A DNA stretch of 64,000 nucleotides, from positions 34,774,201 through 34,838,200 of the forward strand of contig OX392527.1 of assembly GCA_947623455.1 (NCBI GenBank), in the 5' to 3' direction. Source of the DNA: Mimachlamys varia. Lineage: Eukaryota; Mollusca; Bivalvia; Pectinida; Pectinidae. The notes beneath the pieces are model-generated. The model was not told where the DNA came from, ran no database searches, and saw nothing but the letters and a program-made list of their open reading frames with translations. Shown piece after piece: positions 61,101-64,000 of this stretch. Positions within the stretch are counted from its first letter, which is position 1. Each line of letters begins with the position of its first letter. The position numbers and the translations under genes were made by a program.

Positions 61101-64000
61101 TATATTCAAGGTCACAGGGGTCAAATCTGTTAAAACCTTTAAACGACTTCTTCTGAAATACCAAAAGCCCTAGAAGCATGATATATGGCTGAAAGGTTCC
61201 TTGGATGAAGCCGGACAAAGTTTGCGAAAAGAAATGACCTTGACCTATATTCAAGGTCACAGGGGTCAAATCTGTTAAAACCTTTAAACGACTTCTTCTG
61301 AAATACCAAAAGCCCTAGAAACATGATATTTGGCTGAAATGTCCCTTGGATGAAGCCCGACAAAGTTTGAGAAAAGAAATGACCTTGACCTTTATTCAAG
61401 GTCACAGGGGTCAAATCTGTTAAAACCTTTAAACGACTTCTTCTGAAATACCAAAAGCCCTAGAAGCATGATATTTGGCTGAAAGGTTCCTTGGATGAAG
61501 CCGGACAAAGTTTGCGAAAAGAAATGACCTTGACCTATATTCAAGGTCACAGGAGTCAAATCTGTTAAAACCTTTAAACGACTTCTTCTGAAATACCAAA
61601 AGCCCTAGAAGCATGATATTTGGCTGAAAGGTTCCTTGGATAAAGCTCGAAAAAGTTTGCGAAAAGAAATGACCTTGACTTATATTCAAGGTCACAGGGG
61701 TCAAATGTGTTAAAACCTTTAAACGACTTCTTCTGAAATACCAAAAGCCCTAGAAGCATGATATATGGCTGAAAGGTTCCTTGGATGAAGCCGGACAAAG
61801 TTTGCGAAAAGAAATGACCTTGACCTATATTCAATGTCACAGGGGTCAAATGTGTTAAAACCTTTAAACGACTTCTTCTGAAATACCAAAAGCCCTAGAA
61901 GCATGATATTTGGCTGAAAGGTTCCTTGGATGAAGCCGGACAAAGTTTGCGAAAAGAAATGACCTTGACCTATATTCAAGGTCACAGGGGTCAAATCTGT
62001 TAAAACCTTTAAACGACTTCTTCTGAAATACCAAAAGCCCTAGAAGCATGATATTTGGCTGAAAGGTTCCTTGGATGAAGCCGGACAAAGTTTGCGAAAA
62101 GAAATGACCTTGACCTATATTCAAGGTCACAGGAGTCAAATCTGTTAAAACCTTTAAACGACTTCTTCTGAAATACCAAAAGCCCTAGAAGCATGATATT
62201 TGGCTGAAAGGTTCCTTGGATGAAGCTCGAAAAAGTTTGCGAAAAGAAATGACCTTGACTTATATTCAAGGTCACAGGGGTCAAATGTGTTAAAACCTTT
62301 AAACGACTTCTTCTGAAATACCAAAAGCCCTAGAAGCATGATATATGGCTGAAAGGTTCCTTGGATGAAGCCGGACAAAGTTTGCGAAAAGAAATGACCT
62401 TGACCTATATTCAATGTCACAGGGGTCAAATCTGTTAAAACCTTTAAACGACTTCTTCTGAAATACCAAAAGCCTGAGAAGCATGATATTTGGCTGAAAG
62501 GTTCCTTGGATGAAGCCGGACAAAGTTTGCGAAAAGAAATGACCTTGACCTATATTCAAGGTCACAGGGGTCAAATCTGTTAAAACCTTTAAACGACTTC
62601 TTCTGAAATACCAAAAGCCCTAGAAGCATGATATTTGGCTGAAAGGTTCCTTGAATGAAGCCGGACAAAGTTTGCGAAAAGAAATGACCTTGACTTATAT
62701 TCAAGGTCACAGGGGTCAAATCTGTTAAAACCTTTAAACGACTTCTTCTGAAATACCAAAAGCCCTAGAAGCATGATATTTGGCTGAAAGGTTCCTTGGA
62801 TGAAGCCGGACAAAGTTTGCGAAAAGAAATGACCTTGACCTATATTCAAGGTCACAGGGGTCAAATCTGTTAAAACCTTTAAACGACTTCTTCTGAAATA
62901 CCAAAAGCCCTAGAAGCATGATATTTGGCTGAAAGGTTCCTTGGATGAAGCCGGACAAAGTTTGCGAAAAGAAATGACCTTGACTTATATTCAAGGTCAC
63001 AGGGGTCAAATCTGTTAAAACCTTTAAACGACTTCTTCTGAAATACCAAAAGCCCTAGTAGCATGATATTTGGCTGAAAGGTTCCTTGGATGAAGCCGGA
63101 CAAAGTTTGCGAAAAGAAATGACCTTGACCTATATTCAAGGTCACAGGGGTCAAATCTGTTAAAACCTTTAAACGACTTCTTCTGAAATACCAAAAGCCC
63201 TAGAAGCATGATATTTGGCTGAAAGGTTCCTTGGATGAAGCCGGACAAAGTTTGCGAAAAGAAATGACCTTGACCTATATTCAATGTCACAGGGGTCAAA
63301 TCTGTTAAAACCTTTAAACGACTTCTTCTGAAATACCAAAAGCCCTAGAAGCATGATATTTGGCTGAAAGGTTCCTTGGATGAAGCCGGACAAAGTTTGC
63401 GAAAAGAAATGACCTTGACCTATATTCAAGGTCACAGGGGTCAAATCTGTTAAAACCTTTAAACGACTTCTTCTGAAATACCAAAAGCCCTAGAAGCATG
63501 ATATTTGGCTGAAAGGTTCCTTGGATGAAGCCGGACAAAGTTTGCGAAAAGAAATGACCTTGACCTATATTCAAGGTCACAGGGGTCAAATCTGTTAAAA
63601 CCTTTAAACGACTTCTTCTGAAATACCAAAAGCCCTAGAAACATGATATTTGGCTGAAATGTCCCTTGGATGAAGCCCGACAAAGTTTGAGAAAAGAAAT
63701 GACCTTGACCTTTATTCAAGGTCACAGGGGTCAAATCTGTTAAAACCTTTAAACGACTTCTTCTGACATACCAAAAGCCCTAGAAGCATGATATTTGGCT
63801 GAAAGATTCCTTGGATGAAGCCGGACAAAGTTTGCGAAAAGAAATGACCTTGCCCTATATTCAAGGTCACAGGGGTCAAATCTGTTAAAACCTTTAAACG
63901 ACTTCTTCTGAAATACCAAAAGCCCTAGAAGCATGATATTTGGCTGAAAGGTTCCTTGGATGAAGCAGGACAAAGTTTGCGAAAAGAAATGACCTTGACT
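55190..64000 (-). repeat. 145-bp satellite array, about 60 monomers, continuing beyond the window
   Basis: Monomers repeat at exactly 145 bp from about 55480 to 64000, with one 147-bp unit at about 56207-56353. The first two (55190-55480) are strongly diverged and the rest differ by a few bases. Each has 'cctttaaacgacttcttctg', 'atgatatttggctgaaaggt', 'gcgaaaagaaa' and the palindrome TGACCTTGA-7 nt-TCAAGGTCA. In reverse complement the monomer aligns with the 145-bp units at 12541-13540. The overlapping 91-codon minus-strand frames arise because the monomer has no stop in certain frames; they are not genes. Marked variants recur 2320 bp apart (16 monomers). Confidence 0.95.

Noticed and set aside
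55482..63973. Dozens of overlapping 91-codon minus-strand open frames
   Set aside because: They repeat every 145 bp, overlap each other in shifting frames and follow from the satellite sequence. They are not genes.

Overview
The window looks like nuclear DNA of a bivalve mollusc. Its genes are animal genes split by GT-AG introns. The non-coding DNA is AT-rich and packed with ~145-bp repeats built around 'TGACCTTGA ... TCAAGGTCA', with 'caagaggccc' starts and GC-rich terminal hairpins, a repeat style I associate with bivalve genomes. The species cannot be fixed from sequence alone.

Five gene loci alternate in strand. (1) 1-2568 (+): 3' coding part of an unrecognised RS-rich nuclear-type protein. 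(2) 11926-17994 (-): ENKD1, an enkurin-domain microtubule/cilium protein, six coding exons. (3) 20628-29723 (+): C2orf81 homologue, eleven coding exons, with an SGNH-hydrolase-like open exon and its own poly(A) signal in intron 8. (4) 33838-43394 (-): TIMM23, the mitochondrial presequence translocase channel subunit, seven exons. (5) 45601-54003 (+): NAF1, the H/ACA snoRNP assembly factor, nine coding exons. Exon boundaries were placed by hand; splice phases close and each total length is a multiple of three for loci 2-5. ENKD1/C2orf81 and TIMM23/NAF1 are head-to-head pairs; the first pair has starts close enough to share a promoter.

The rest is mostly mobile and tandem DNA. Non-autonomous elements with a common design (GC-rich 5' hairpin, ~145-160-bp tandem core, GACGGA-type simple repeat, 3' hairpin ending CTAA) lie at 12222-14505, 17020-17690 (decayed), 31041-31952 and 36191-38333. 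The last is nested in a TTAA-flanked element (34888-38653). The final ~8.8 kb (55190-64000) is a satellite of about 60 monomers of 145 bp, entered through the same kind of terminal hairpin in reverse orientation and running off the window. It carries a 16-monomer (2320-bp) higher-order repeat. Smaller items are a SINE with a perfect 13-bp target duplication (46569-46818), a TTAA MITE with perfect 20-bp terminal repeats (40962-41355), a TA-flanked MITE (10177-10320), a LINE reverse-transcriptase relic (42292-42533), tRNA-like SINE heads, and three intronic minisatellites lying against splice sites.

The most notable signals are: the 9-7-9 palindrome conserved across otherwise diverged repeats, whose arms match the SF-1/ERR-type site TCAAGGTCA; the higher-order satellite that seems to have grown from the core of a mobile element; the phase-compatible SGNH terminal exon in C2orf81; and the minisatellite that multiplies the C2orf81 exon-7 splice donor.
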